Below, piece after piece: positions 1 through 7,899 of a DNA stretch of 64,000 bases. Below the pieces are notes generated by a model that ran no database searches, was not told the origin of the DNA, and worked only from the letters and a program-made list of their open reading frames with translations. Both the position numbers and the translations under genes were made by a program. The DNA is from Rarobacter faecitabidus. GTDB lineage: Bacteria; Actinomycetota; Actinomycetes; Actinomycetales; Cellulomonadaceae. Position 1 is the stretch's first letter; each line of letters starts with the position of its first letter. The stretch spans positions 117,820 through 181,819 of the forward strand of contig NZ_VFOS01000005.1 of assembly GCF_006716265.1 (NCBI RefSeq). The letters are read 5' to 3'.

Positions 1-11
1 CCGACGCTCAA

Positions 12-494
12 ATGCACCAGCGAAAGCGGCGCAGAAAGCACCGACGGCGTGAGTTCCTGATCCTGGTGCTGGGGCTCTGTGTCTTTGCTTCGCTGCTCGC
101 CGGCGCGTTCTGGTGGCGCTTCGGACACGAGTTCCAACCCTGTGACGTGCAGGATCGGGAGAACGATCGCATCATCGCAACCGCTTGGGCAGAGGTATCC
201 ACATTGCCTCTGGAAGACGGCGGTTCCGGCGGTGCCTGCGACAGCGATCCGAAGGAATTCAGCTCCCAGCGGCTACCCGCAACAGAGCGTGACAGCCTGG
301 TCCAGCGTTTCTTGGCGGCCGGCTGGAAGCTGACGGAGGACTCCGAGGCGATGGCGATGGCGCCGAATGCATTCGGGATAACGTCCTGGGAAGGCTTCAG
401 CAAGCGGGTTCGATGGCGACCGCTCAGCGCGAGTCTCACTGAGTTCGATGGCGGGATCAGCGTCACCCTCCGTGTCGAAGGGTCTGCTTTCTAG
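12..494 (+). CDS. Small single-pass membrane protein, unknown function
   Basis: This 160-residue protein begins with a very basic stretch (several RKR/KHRRR clusters) followed by one hydrophobic segment at about residues 15-37, so it is probably anchored with its N-terminus in the cytoplasm and the rest outside. The external part has three or four cysteines and no domain I recognise. Only 11 bases lie upstream of the ATG, so no ribosome site can be judged and the true start may lie outside the window. It converges with the ABC-2 permease gene. Confidence 0.6.
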   Translation: MHQRKRRRKHRRREFLILVLGLCVFASLLAGAFWWRFGHEFQPCDVQDRENDRIIATAWAEVSTLPLEDGGSGGACDSDPKEFSSQRLPATERDSLVQRFLAAGWKLTEDSEAMAMAPNAFGITSWEGFSKRVRWRPLSASLTEFDGGISVTLRVEGSAF

Positions 495-552
495 GTGGCT
501 GTGAGCATCGTCCGGAGCGGATGATGCCGGTGGTCCTTCTATGCGATCCGCC

Positions 553-1266
553 TTAGGCGGTGCGCCGCCGTAGCGTAGCCGCGCCGAGGACGAGCATCCC
601 GACGGTGAATACGGCGACGACCAGCGCGGGCGCAACGATCTGCGGGGAGGGCTCGGAGGCCACGCGTTGCATGGCATCAACCGCGTAGCTGAGCGGTAGC
701 ACGTTGGAGACGGCGTGCAGGATGGCGGGCATTTGATAGCGCGGTACCAGGAGTCCGCACAGCAGGAATTGCGGAAGGACGATCGCGGGGAAGAACTGAA
801 CAGCCTGGAACTCGGTGCGCGCGAATGCACTGACGAACAACCCCAGCGACATCCCGAGCAGCGCGTCGAGCACGGCGATGAGCACCAGCAGTCCGCCCGG
901 TCCCGCGGGCTTGACGCCGAGCGGGCCGAGCAGCAGCGCGGACGCGATCAGCGCCTGGACGATGGCGAGCGCGCCGAACGCCAGCGCGTATCCGCCGATG
1001 AAACCCACCTTGGAGATGGGCAGCGTTAGTAGCCGTTCTAGGGTCCCCGAGCGCCGCTCGCGCAACACCGTGATCGAGGTGACGAGGAACATCACGACCA
1101 GCGGGAAGATCGCGAGCAGCGCCGGGCCCAACTCGTCGAAAATCGCCTTGCCGTCATAGACCCACCACAGCAGCGACAGCAGAACGCACGGCAGTACGAA
1201 GATCATGGCGAGGGTGCGCGGGTCGTGCCGCAGTTGTTGCAGCACTCGCTTAGCGGTTGGGATCAC
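553..1266 (-). CDS. ABC-2 type exporter permease
   Basis: A 237-residue integral membrane protein with about six hydrophobic segments. It has the ABC-2 family layout: a first helix near residue 20, then the sequence RERRSGTLERLLTLP in the cytoplasmic loop (around residues 70-85), which is the typical coupling region of drug/polyketide exporter permeases. Its ATG overlaps the stop of the upstream ATPase gene by four bases (ATGA), so the two are translationally coupled and form one exporter. Substrate cannot be deduced; daunorubicin/multidrug-type efflux is the usual family role. Confidence 0.85.
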   Translation of the reverse strand: MIPTAKRVLQQLRHDPRTLAMIFVLPCVLLSLLWWVYDGKAIFDELGPALLAIFPLVVMFLVTSITVLRERRSGTLERLLTLPISKVGFIGGYALAFGALAIVQALIASALLLGPLGVKPAGPGGLLVLIAVLDALLGMSLGLFVSAFARTEFQAVQFFPAIVLPQFLLCGLLVPRYQMPAILHAVSNVLPLSYAVDAMQRVASEPSPQIVAPALVVAVFTVGMLVLGAATLRRRTA

Positions 1267-2039
1267 TCGTCCCCCTCCCGTCCCGTACTGGCGATCTGCA
1301 GGAACGCCTCATCGGCACTCGCGGCGCCTGTGCGCTCCAGCAGAGCGTTCGGCGGGCCGTGGAAGACGAGTTCCCCTGCACGTAGCAGCAACAGTTGATC
1401 GCAGTGGGTGGCCTCGTCCATCACATGACTCGAGATCAGCAGCGAGCAGCCCGAGCCGGCCAGCTGCCGGAACAACTCCCACAGCGATGCGCGCAGCACG
1501 GGGTCGAGGCCCACGGTGGGTTCGTCGAGCACGAGCAGGTCCGGGCTGCCTAGCAACGCACACGCGAGGGACACGCGCGAACGCTGTCCGCCCGAGAGCG
1601 TGCCGACCAGCTGCTTTCCGCGATCGGCCAGGCCGACGCGTTCGAGGACGTCGTCCGCCGCTTGCCGGGGTGCACCGCCACGACCCAGGGCGATGCGCGC
1701 GAAGTAGTCGGCGTTCTCCCGGACCGTCAGGTCCGAGTACACGCTCGGTGCCTGCGTCACGTAGCCGATACGGCGGCGCAGACCGGGATCGCCTGCGGGC
1801 TCGCCCAGCACGGTGACCGTGCCGCTCGCGACCAGTTGGATGCCCATGATGGCGCGCATCAGCGTCGTCTTCCCGCTGCCCGATGGGCCGAGAAGGCCGG
1901 TGATCTTGCCCGCGGGCACGCTCAGGGAGATTCCGGGCAGGACGAGCGCTCCGCCGCGCTCCACGCGTAGCGATCTCACCGTGACGGCTGCGGTGGCATC
2001 GTCGGCGAACTCGGGGCGGGCGCTGCGGCCTGTGTTCAC
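1263..2039 (-). CDS. ABC transporter ATP-binding protein (exporter)
   Basis: A 258-residue ATPase with Walker A GPSGSGKTT (about residues 51-59), signature LSGGQRSRVSLA, Walker B LLVLDEPTVGLDP and the switch histidine in LLISSHVMDEA. The VGLDP sequence and lone ATPase-permease pairing are typical of ABC-2/DrrA-like exporters. The start is a GTG at 2039 with only a weak AGGG upstream. It is the first gene of a two-gene operon with the permease that overlaps its stop codon. The short gap to the sulfate operon (55 bases after cysA) may allow read-through from it. Confidence 0.88.
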   Translation of the reverse strand: MNTGRSARPEFADDATAAVTVRSLRVERGGALVLPGISLSVPAGKITGLLGPSGSGKTTLMRAIMGIQLVASGTVTVLGEPAGDPGLRRRIGYVTQAPSVYSDLTVRENADYFARIALGRGGAPRQAADDVLERVGLADRGKQLVGTLSGGQRSRVSLACALLGSPDLLVLDEPTVGLDPVLRASLWELFRQLAGSGCSLLISSHVMDEATHCDQLLLLRAGELVFHGPPNALLERTGAASADEAFLQIASTGREGDE

Positions 2040-2094
2040 CCTGCGAACCTACCACCCGGGGCAGTGCGCTGGTCGGGAAGGGGAAGGCCGCGGG

Positions 2095-3078
2095 CTACCG
2101 CGCCGCGATAAGCGTTCCCACCCGCGGGCGCAATCCCACGACCTGGCCGCTTTCCAGGCCGAGTTCGCGTGCCTCGGATCGGGTGAGCGTCACGTTCACC
2201 GTGTCATCCGTGCCGGAAAGCGGCTCAACGAACACCCGCACCTCGAACCCGATGCGCAGCAGGCGGGTGATCCGGCCCAGGGTCACGTCGGCGGCGGCCG
2301 ACTCCGGTGAGGCGTTCACGGACGCGATCTCGATGTCGTGCGGGCGGATCGCTGCTCCGCCTAGGCGCGTGATCGGCCCCAGGAATTCGAGTACGAAGTC
2401 ATTTGCGGGGCGGTCGTACAGGTCGTCAGGCGTGCCCACCTGCTCGACGCGGCCGTTGTTGATCACCACGATGTTGTCGGCGACCTCGAGGGCCTCCTCC
2501 TGATCGTGCGTGACGAACACGGTCGTGACGTGAACCTCGTCGTGGAGGCGGCGCAGCCAGTCGCGCAGTTCCTTGCGAACCTTCGCATCGAGCGCACCGA
2601 ACGGCTCGTCGAGCAGCAGCACCTTGGGCTCGATCGCGAGCGCGCGGGCGAGCGCCATGCGCTGGCGCTGGCCGCCTGAGAGCTGCGATGGCAGGCGGTC
2701 GGCGAACTGGCTCAGGTGCACCAGTTCGAGCATGTCCTTGACCCGCGCCGCTATCTCCTCCTTCGGCTTCTTGCGGATCTCGAGCCCGAACGCGACGTTC
2801 TTGGCAACGCTCATGTGCTTGAACGCGGCGTAGTGCTGGAACACGAACCCGACGCCGCGGCGCTGGGCCGGGACATTGGTTGCGTCCGCACCTTCGATCT
2901 CGATCCTTCCCGTGTCGGGGCGCTCCAAGCCGGCGATGATGCGCAGAAGCGTCGACTTGCCGCCGCCAGAGGGGCCGAGTAGCGCTGTCAGGCCGCCGCT
3001 CGGGATCGACAGATTGATGTCCGCCAGCGCGACGAAGTCGCCGAAGTTCTTGCCCACCTGCGTGATTTCGATGCTCAC
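2095..3078 (-). CDS. cysA: Sulfate/thiosulfate import ATP-binding protein CysA
   Basis: A 327-residue ATPase with Walker [10 protein letters not shown] at residues 35-43, signature [15 protein letters not shown], Walker [17 protein letters not shown] and switch histidine [10 protein letters not shown]. After about residue 235 a small beta-rich regulatory (TOBE-like) domain follows, as in CysA. The sequence [23 protein letters not shown] is close to CysA proteins. Its ATG overlaps the stop of cysW by four bases. It is the last gene of the sbp-cysT-cysW-cysA operon and energises uptake of sulfate (or thiosulfate) for cysteine biosynthesis. Confidence 0.93.
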   Translation of the reverse strand: MSIEITQVGKNFGDFVALADINLSIPSGGLTALLGPSGGGKSTLLRIIAGLERPDTGRIEIEGADATNVPAQRRGVGFVFQHYAAFKHMSVAKNVAFGLEIRKKPKEEIAARVKDMLELVHLSQFADRLPSQLSGGQRQRMALARALAIEPKVLLLDEPFGALDAKVRKELRDWLRRLHDEVHVTTVFVTHDQEEALEVADNIVVINNGRVEQVGTPDDLYDRPANDFVLEFLGPITRLGGAAIRPHDIEIASVNASPESAAADVTLGRITRLLRIGFEVRVFVEPLSGTDDTVNVTLTRSEARELGLESGQVVGLRPRVGTLIAAR

Positions 3079-3965
3079 TTCTGCTCCTCCTTGGGGCGCA
3101 GGAACGTCACCACGACGAGTGCGGCGACAGCGATAAGGGTCAGCAGGAACGCGGTCGCGTACGCCGTGCTCTGCTGGAATTCCAGGTACTTATCCTCGAC
3201 CACGAGCGTGGCCGTCTGGGTGCGCTGAGAGATGTTGCCGGAGACGATCTTGACGGCACCGAACTCCCCGAGCGAGCGGGCGAGCGATAGGACCACGCCG
3301 TAGAGCAGCGCCCACTTGATCGACGGGATCGTGATGCGGCGGAACGTCTGCCAGGGGCCGGCCCCGAGTGAGCGGGCGGCGAGCTCCTGGTCGGTGCCGA
3401 TCTCCTGCAGGATTGGCACGAGCTCGCGGATCACGAGCGGTAGCGACACGAACGCCGTGGCCATGACGATTCCCGGCGTGGAGAAGATGATCGAGATGCC
3501 GGCGTTCTCCAGTCCCGGCCCGAACAGCCCATTGCGCGGGCCGTACGCGAGCAGTAGCGCCAGGCCGACGACGACCGGGGAGACGGAGAGCGGCAGATCG
3601 AGCAAGGTCGAGAATGCGCGCCGGCCGGGGAACTTGTAGCGGACCAGCAGTAGGGAAGCGACGATGCCGAACACCGTGTTGATCAGGACGGCCCAGAAGG
3701 CGACCTGAACGGTCAGGATGAGCGCCTTCGTCACGGCCGGATCCTGGAGCGCCGTCTGCAGCGAGTTGCCGTCGCTGAACGTCTCGACCGCGACGAGCGA
3801 GACCGGCCAGATCACCAAGGCGGTCAGGTACACGATCACGAGGATGCGGCGCGCGTACGTGCCGGTTGTCTTGCGCTGCCAGCGGCGGGTTGGCCGGCGC
3901 GCGGGTGCAGGGGCGCCGGTTATGGACGATTCCTGCGCCGCTTCGAGGGTGATGCCGCTAGCCAC
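3075..3965 (-). CDS. cysW: Sulfate ABC transporter permease CysW
   Basis: A 296-residue inner permease with about six membrane segments and the ATPase-docking EAA-type loop [20 protein letters not shown] (around residues 190-215). An N-terminal cytoplasmic extension of about 35 residues rich in Arg/Thr precedes the first helix. It overlaps cysT by 8 bases and cysA by 4, so the subunits are made in fixed ratio. CysW and CysT form the heterodimeric channel of the sulfate importer. Confidence 0.92.
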   Translation of the reverse strand: MASGITLEAAQESSITGAPAPARRPTRRWQRKTTGTYARRILVIVYLTALVIWPVSLVAVETFSDGNSLQTALQDPAVTKALILTVQVAFWAVLINTVFGIVASLLLVRYKFPGRRAFSTLLDLPLSVSPVVVGLALLLAYGPRNGLFGPGLENAGISIIFSTPGIVMATAFVSLPLVIRELVPILQEIGTDQELAARSLGAGPWQTFRRITIPSIKWALLYGVVLSLARSLGEFGAVKIVSGNISQRTQTATLVVEDKYLEFQQSTAYATAFLLTLIAVAALVVVTFLRPKEEQK

Positions 3966-4803
3966 GTCGCGCCACCTTCCGGGAGATGAGGTCGAGGGCG
4001 ATGATGGCGGCGAGCGCCACGACGAGCAGGATCAGTGCCACCGAGGCGGCGGCTCCGACGTTGTCGTTCTCGATGTAGCTGAAGATGCGGACGGCGGCCA
4101 CCTCGGAGACGAAGGGGAGGTTGCCGGACAGCAGGACGAGCGAGCCGTACTCCGAGATGCCACGGGCGAACGCGAGCGTTGCCCCAGCCGTGATGGCGGG
4201 CACGAGCGACGGCAGGACCACGCGCGTCCACACCTGGAGGCGGCTCGCGCCGAGCGAGCGTGCCGCCTCCTCGACCTCCGGCTCGAGTTCGAGCAACACC
4301 GGCTGAACGGTGCGGACCACGAACGGCACCGTCACGAACAGCAGCGCCAGGAACACGGATGCCTCCGTGTTGGCGATATCAATGCCCAGCGGGCTCTTGG
4401 GTCCATATGTGCTGAGCAGGACCAGGCCGGCCACGATGGTCGGCAGCGCGAACGGGATGTCGATGACGACCTCCAGCAGGCGCTTGCCGGGGAAATTGTC
4501 GCGGACGAGCACCCAGGCGATGAGCGTTCCCGCGACGGCGTTGATAGCCGTCACGTAGAACGCCTGGCGCACGGTGAGCCAGATGGCGGCGGAGGTCTGC
4601 GGGTTGGTCAGCGTCGCCACGAAGTTGTCCCAGCCGCCGTCCACTGCCTGCACGATCACGAGTGCAAGCGGAATGAGGACCAGCAGGGAGAACCACATCA
4701 CCGTGAGTCCCAGGCCGATTCCGGCCGGGCGGGTGAGGTTGTGGCGGGGCACGCGCACGCCCGCTCGCTTGGCCGTCTTCTGGCTCACCGCGCTTAAGCT
4801 CAA
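3958..4803 (-). CDS. cysT: Sulfate ABC transporter permease CysT (CysU)
   Basis: A 281-residue membrane protein with about six hydrophobic segments and the EAA loop EEAARSLGASRLQVWTRVVL (about residues 183-202). The segment DIPFALPTIVAGLVL is characteristic of CysT/CysU. The ATG overlaps the stop of the binding-protein gene by four bases. It is the partner of CysW in the sulfate channel. Confidence 0.92.
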   Translation of the reverse strand: MSLSAVSQKTAKRAGVRVPRHNLTRPAGIGLGLTVMWFSLLVLIPLALVIVQAVDGGWDNFVATLTNPQTSAAIWLTVRQAFYVTAINAVAGTLIAWVLVRDNFPGKRLLEVVIDIPFALPTIVAGLVLLSTYGPKSPLGIDIANTEASVFLALLFVTVPFVVRTVQPVLLELEPEVEEAARSLGASRLQVWTRVVLPSLVPAITAGATLAFARGISEYGSLVLLSGNLPFVSEVAAVRIFSYIENDNVGAAASVALILLVVALAAIIALDLISRKVARRG

Positions 4804-5828
4804 CTCAGGCCCGCCTCACTCTGCAGCTTCGTGATGATGCCGTCGTTCTCGTCGAAGAACTTGGAGTTGACTTCCTTCCACCCGCCGAAGTCGCCGTCGA
4901 TGGTGAAGAGCGTCGGAACCTCCGGGAACGGGTTCGACGGATCGTTGGCGCCTTCGACGTTGCCGATCTCGACGTCACCGGCGGAGGCCAAGGGGCGGAA
5001 GCCCTTGGAGGCATAAATCTTCTGACCTTCGGCGGACAGCGCGAAGTCGAGGTAGGACTGTGCCTTCTCGTTCGCGTCCTTGGTGACTGCGGCCGGGTTT
5101 TCGATGAGGAGGGTGTCGGCGGGGACGATGTAGTCGAACTTCTCGCCCTGTTGACGAGCGAGGATGGCCTCGTTCTCGTAGGAAATCAGGACGTCACCCG
5201 TGCCGGACTGGAACGCTTGCGTGGCGTCACGGCCCGAGCCGGGGAATGCCGCTACGTTGCCGAGGATCTTGGCGAGGAACTCCTTCGCGTCGTCCTCGGA
5301 TCCGCCTCCGGCGATGATGTGCTGCCAGGCTCCGAGGATGTTCCAGCGGGCCGCGCCGGACGAGCCGGGGTTGGGTGTCACGATGCTGACCCCGTCCTTT
5401 GCGAGATCGTCCCAGCCGGTGATGCCCTTGGGGTTGCCTTCGCGTACGACGAGGACGACGACCGAGTCGGTCACGATTCCCTTGTTTGCGCCGGCGTTCC
5501 AGGATTCATCGACCAGCCCTGCCTCCACGAGGCGCGTGACGTCGGGGGTGACGGAGAAGTGGACCACATCGGCCTTGAGACCACCGGCGACGGCGCGGCT
5601 CTGGTCTCCCGACGCGCCGTAGGACTCAGTCCACGTCACGCCCTTTCCGTCATCGGTCTTGCCCCACTCCGCTTGGACGGCGTTGTTTCCGGCCTTGGGG
5701 ACGGCGAATCCGACGAGGGAGAGTTCGGTGCTTTCTGCGCCACCTCCCGACCCGCAAGCCGTCAGGCTCAAGGTGGCGGCGATGGCCGCTACTGCGGCGG
5801 TGATCCGGCGTGCACGGGCGAGCTTCAT
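4800..5828 (-). CDS. Sulfate-binding lipoprotein of the ABC importer
   Basis: A 342-residue extracytoplasmic solute-binding protein. I place the start at the ATG at 5828 because AAGAGGT lies six to seven bases upstream; an upstream in-frame ATG at 5861 lacks a ribosome site and would precede the signal peptide. The N-terminus MKLARARRITAAVAAIAA is followed by the lipobox LTAC (Cys about residue 25), so the protein is lipid-anchored. The body matches the sulfate-binding Sbp/CysP family, including TESYGASGDQSRAV and NPGSSGAARWN. It delivers sulfate to CysTWA and heads the operon. Confidence 0.9.
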   Translation of the reverse strand: MKLARARRITAAVAAIAATLSLTACGSGGGAESTELSLVGFAVPKAGNNAVQAEWGKTDDGKGVTWTESYGASGDQSRAVAGGLKADVVHFSVTPDVTRLVEAGLVDESWNAGANKGIVTDSVVVLVVREGNPKGITGWDDLAKDGVSIVTPNPGSSGAARWNILGAWQHIIAGGGSEDDAKEFLAKILGNVAAFPGSGRDATQAFQSGTGDVLISYENEAILARQQGEKFDYIVPADTLLIENPAAVTKDANEKAQSYLDFALSAEGQKIYASKGFRPLASAGDVEIGNVEGANDPSNPFPEVPTLFTIDGDFGGWKEVNSKFFDENDGIITKLQSEAGLS

Positions 5829-6265
5829 GGGTACCTCTTGATCTTTGCTGGTGCGAAACAAATGCGTTGATAGCCGATCAAGGCGACTACACCGCTAAAC
5901 CCTACTGGCGTACACGAGAATAACACCATGTGCGGATGGGGCATCTCGAAACGTGGACTGGCGTCTCAAAATGACGCGTGTTTCGCGCCGCTCAGGTCCG
6001 CCAATGGTGCGGCCCCCGGCGCGCACTCACGCTTCGCCACCTTCGCCGCGCCCACCCGTGAGCAACTCGTTACACAGTCGGGGGATATTCGAGGTCGAAG
6101 CTGCTCTCGCCGCCACCGTGTTTGCGATGCCGATGAAGTCACGACGTGCGCGCGGTTCGAGGCAGACAAATCTAAGTGCGAGGCAGTAGGAAGCCCCGCC
6201 GCTGCATATCCGGGCCTCTGCCGATATCCCGGCCACTACTCAACGTGGCCGGACGCATAGTCCTA
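5829..6265. other. Intergenic region between sulfate operon and small membrane protein
   Basis: Apart from the inverted repeat near 5870 and the presumed sulfate-operon promoter I see no gene here. Short open frames exist on both strands, but none has a ribosome site or recognisable product. Confidence 0.5.
5867..5881. promoter_or_regulatory. Inverted repeat upstream of sulfate operon, possible operator
   Basis: The sequence TTGAT-AGCCG-ATCAA is a perfect 5+5 inverted repeat centred about 45 bases upstream of the binding-protein start. Position and symmetry suit an operator for a sulfur-responsive repressor or activator, but I know of no matching consensus and short palindromes occur by chance. 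Confidence 0.3.
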
Positions 6266-6646
6266 CTACGATCCTGCGATGGCGAAGGTGAGGACCGCGA
6301 TAAGCGGGGGCAGGAATGCGAGCGCCACGCCAATGCGGTCTAAGTTCCGGCTGAAGCGGAACATCTGTATGAGGGAAACGATCGCTCCTGCGAATCCAAC
6401 GGCACCGCCGAACAGCGCGACGTTCAAGGCAGTCTGCACCTCGTCTACGGACCGATCGCCGCCAAAGATGAGGAGCGCCCAGAACGCGGGATACGCGATG
6501 AGCGTCAAGGTGATGCCGATCCAGGACAGTGCCCGATCTGACTTGCCCGGCTGCTTGCGAGGCTTGCTCGCGCTCGGGAGCGGCGACGCGTCCGGCGTGA
6601 CGTCGCGATCTGGCGCCGATGGGCCCCGCCCGGTGGATGCGGTCAT
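6266..6646 (-). CDS. Small three-helix membrane protein, unknown
   Basis: A 126-residue protein starting at the ATG at 6646, chosen because AAGGAGA lies about seven bases upstream; the open frame runs further upstream but without a ribosome site. The first 45 residues are polar and proline/serine-rich, followed by three hydrophobic segments at about residues 50-70, 80-100 and 108-124. I recognise no family. It is divergent from metF, and the 5' leader of metF lies between them. Confidence 0.65.
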   Translation of the reverse strand: MTASTGRGPSAPDRDVTPDASPLPSASKPRKQPGKSDRALSWIGITLTLIAYPAFWALLIFGGDRSVDEVQTALNVALFGGAVGFAGAIVSLIQMFRFSRNLDRIGVALAFLPPLIAVLTFAIAGS

Positions 6647-6788
6647 GGGGTTCTCCTTGAATATTGGGACGTTGAGAACTGTAGCCCGAGAGTCGCCGTC
6701 GCGCCCGGCGGTGGGGCGACTCCCGCATGTCCGCATGCTGGATGTTGTTGTGTCCATGATGAGAACTTTCCATTAGAGTATGAGGCGA

Positions 6789-6880
6789 CCATCCAGAGCG
6801 GCTGAGAGACCTGGCTCGTTGATGCCGCAGCAACCCCCCGGTGCACAGCGCCGGCACGGTGCTACCGCCAGGAGCGATGG
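6789..6880 (+). ncRNA. SAM-I (S-box) riboswitch upstream of metF
   Basis: The leader shows the S-box core: a CCATC/GATGG closing helix (6789-6793 with 6876-6880), the AGAG and GAGAGACCTGGC segments, GATGCCGCAGCAACC, and a GGTGCTACCGCCAGGAG joining segment. A possible -10 hexamer TAGAGT at 6774-6779 would place the transcript start just before the closing helix. Only about ten bases separate the aptamer from the AGGAGG ribosome site (6890-6895), and no terminator hairpin follows, so control is more likely at translation initiation than at transcription. It should switch off metF-metE when S-adenosylmethionine is abundant. Confidence 0.85.
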
Positions 6881-6901
6881 AATGCCGTCAGGAGGCTCGC
6901 C

Positions 6902-7894
6902 ATGACCGATAAGGACCACGACTGTTGGGACCCCACCCAACTTCGTCCCACAATCTCGTTTGAGGTCATGCCCCCGCGGCGACCCGACATTGCCCCCAAC
7001 TTCTGGTCCAACGTCGACCGCCTGATCGGCGCCCGCCCCGACTTCCTATCCGTGACGTACGGCGCCGCAGGCACCGACCGGCAGACCGCCCGGCAGGTTG
7101 TCTCCCGACTCATCGGATCCGCGCCCCTGCTGCCCATCGCCCACCTCACCTGCGTTGGCCACTCGCGTGCCGATGTCGTCGAGGTCGTGGACGAGTTCCT
7201 CAGTGCTGGCGTCCGCTCATTCCTCGCCCTGCGCGGCGACCCGCCCGCCGGCCAGCCCGACTGGCAGCCCACGCCGGGCGGGGTGAACTCGTCGGTGGAG
7301 CTGATCGCCCTGCTGCGCGACCGCGAACGGGTGCGCTGCGCGGCCCACCCAGGCAACGCGCTGCGCGGCGCCGCGCAGCCCCTGACGATCGCCGTCGCGA
7401 CCTTTCCCGGCGGTAACCCGTCGGCCGGTACCTCCAGCGACCAGGAAATCGAGCGGCTGCTCGTCAAGCAGGCGGCCGGGGCGAACTTCGCCATCACCCA
7501 GTTGTTCTACCGGCCCGAGACGTACGCCGACTTCGTCGACCGTGCCCGCGCCGCAGGCGTTCACTTGCCGATCCTTGCCGGAATCATTCCGTCGACCGAT
7601 CCCGCACGGCTCCACCGTGTGGCCGAGCTCACCGGCCTGCAACCCCCGCCGGAACTGCTGAAAACGCTGGCGGAGGCCTCGTCCGACGAGGCGCGCCACG
7701 AGGCCGGCGTCCGCGCCACGACAGACCTGGCGCGCGCCGTCCTCGACGCCGGCGCACCCGGCCTGCACATCTACACCTTCAACAAGGCCACCCCCGCGCT
7801 CGACGTTCTCAGCGGGCTCGGGCTGACCACCGACACCACGACAACCTCAACGCCCACCGAACCCGTGACCGCCCCCGCGGTCGTGAAAGGCTGA
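6902..7894 (+). CDS. metF: 5,10-methylenetetrahydrofolate reductase
   Basis: A 330-residue FAD-dependent TIM-barrel reductase that makes 5-methyltetrahydrofolate, the methyl donor for methionine synthesis. Family hallmarks are SFEVMPPR near the N-terminus, DFLSVTYGAAG, LTCVGHSR, FLALRGDPP, NFAITQLFYRPE and IYTFNKATP at the end. AGGAGG stands seven bases before the ATG. It sits directly behind the SAM riboswitch and six bases before metE, so the two enzymes of the last methionine steps are made from one SAM-controlled message. Confidence 0.95.
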   Translation: MTDKDHDCWDPTQLRPTISFEVMPPRRPDIAPNFWSNVDRLIGARPDFLSVTYGAAGTDRQTARQVVSRLIGSAPLLPIAHLTCVGHSRADVVEVVDEFLSAGVRSFLALRGDPPAGQPDWQPTPGGVNSSVELIALLRDRERVRCAAHPGNALRGAAQPLTIAVATFPGGNPSAGTSSDQEIERLLVKQAAGANFAITQLFYRPETYADFVDRARAAGVHLPILAGIIPSTDPARLHRVAELTGLQPPPELLKTLAEASSDEARHEAGVRATTDLARAVLDAGAPGLHIYTFNKATPALDVLSGLGLTTDTTTTSTPTEPVTAPAVVKG

Positions 7895-7899
7895 ATCGC

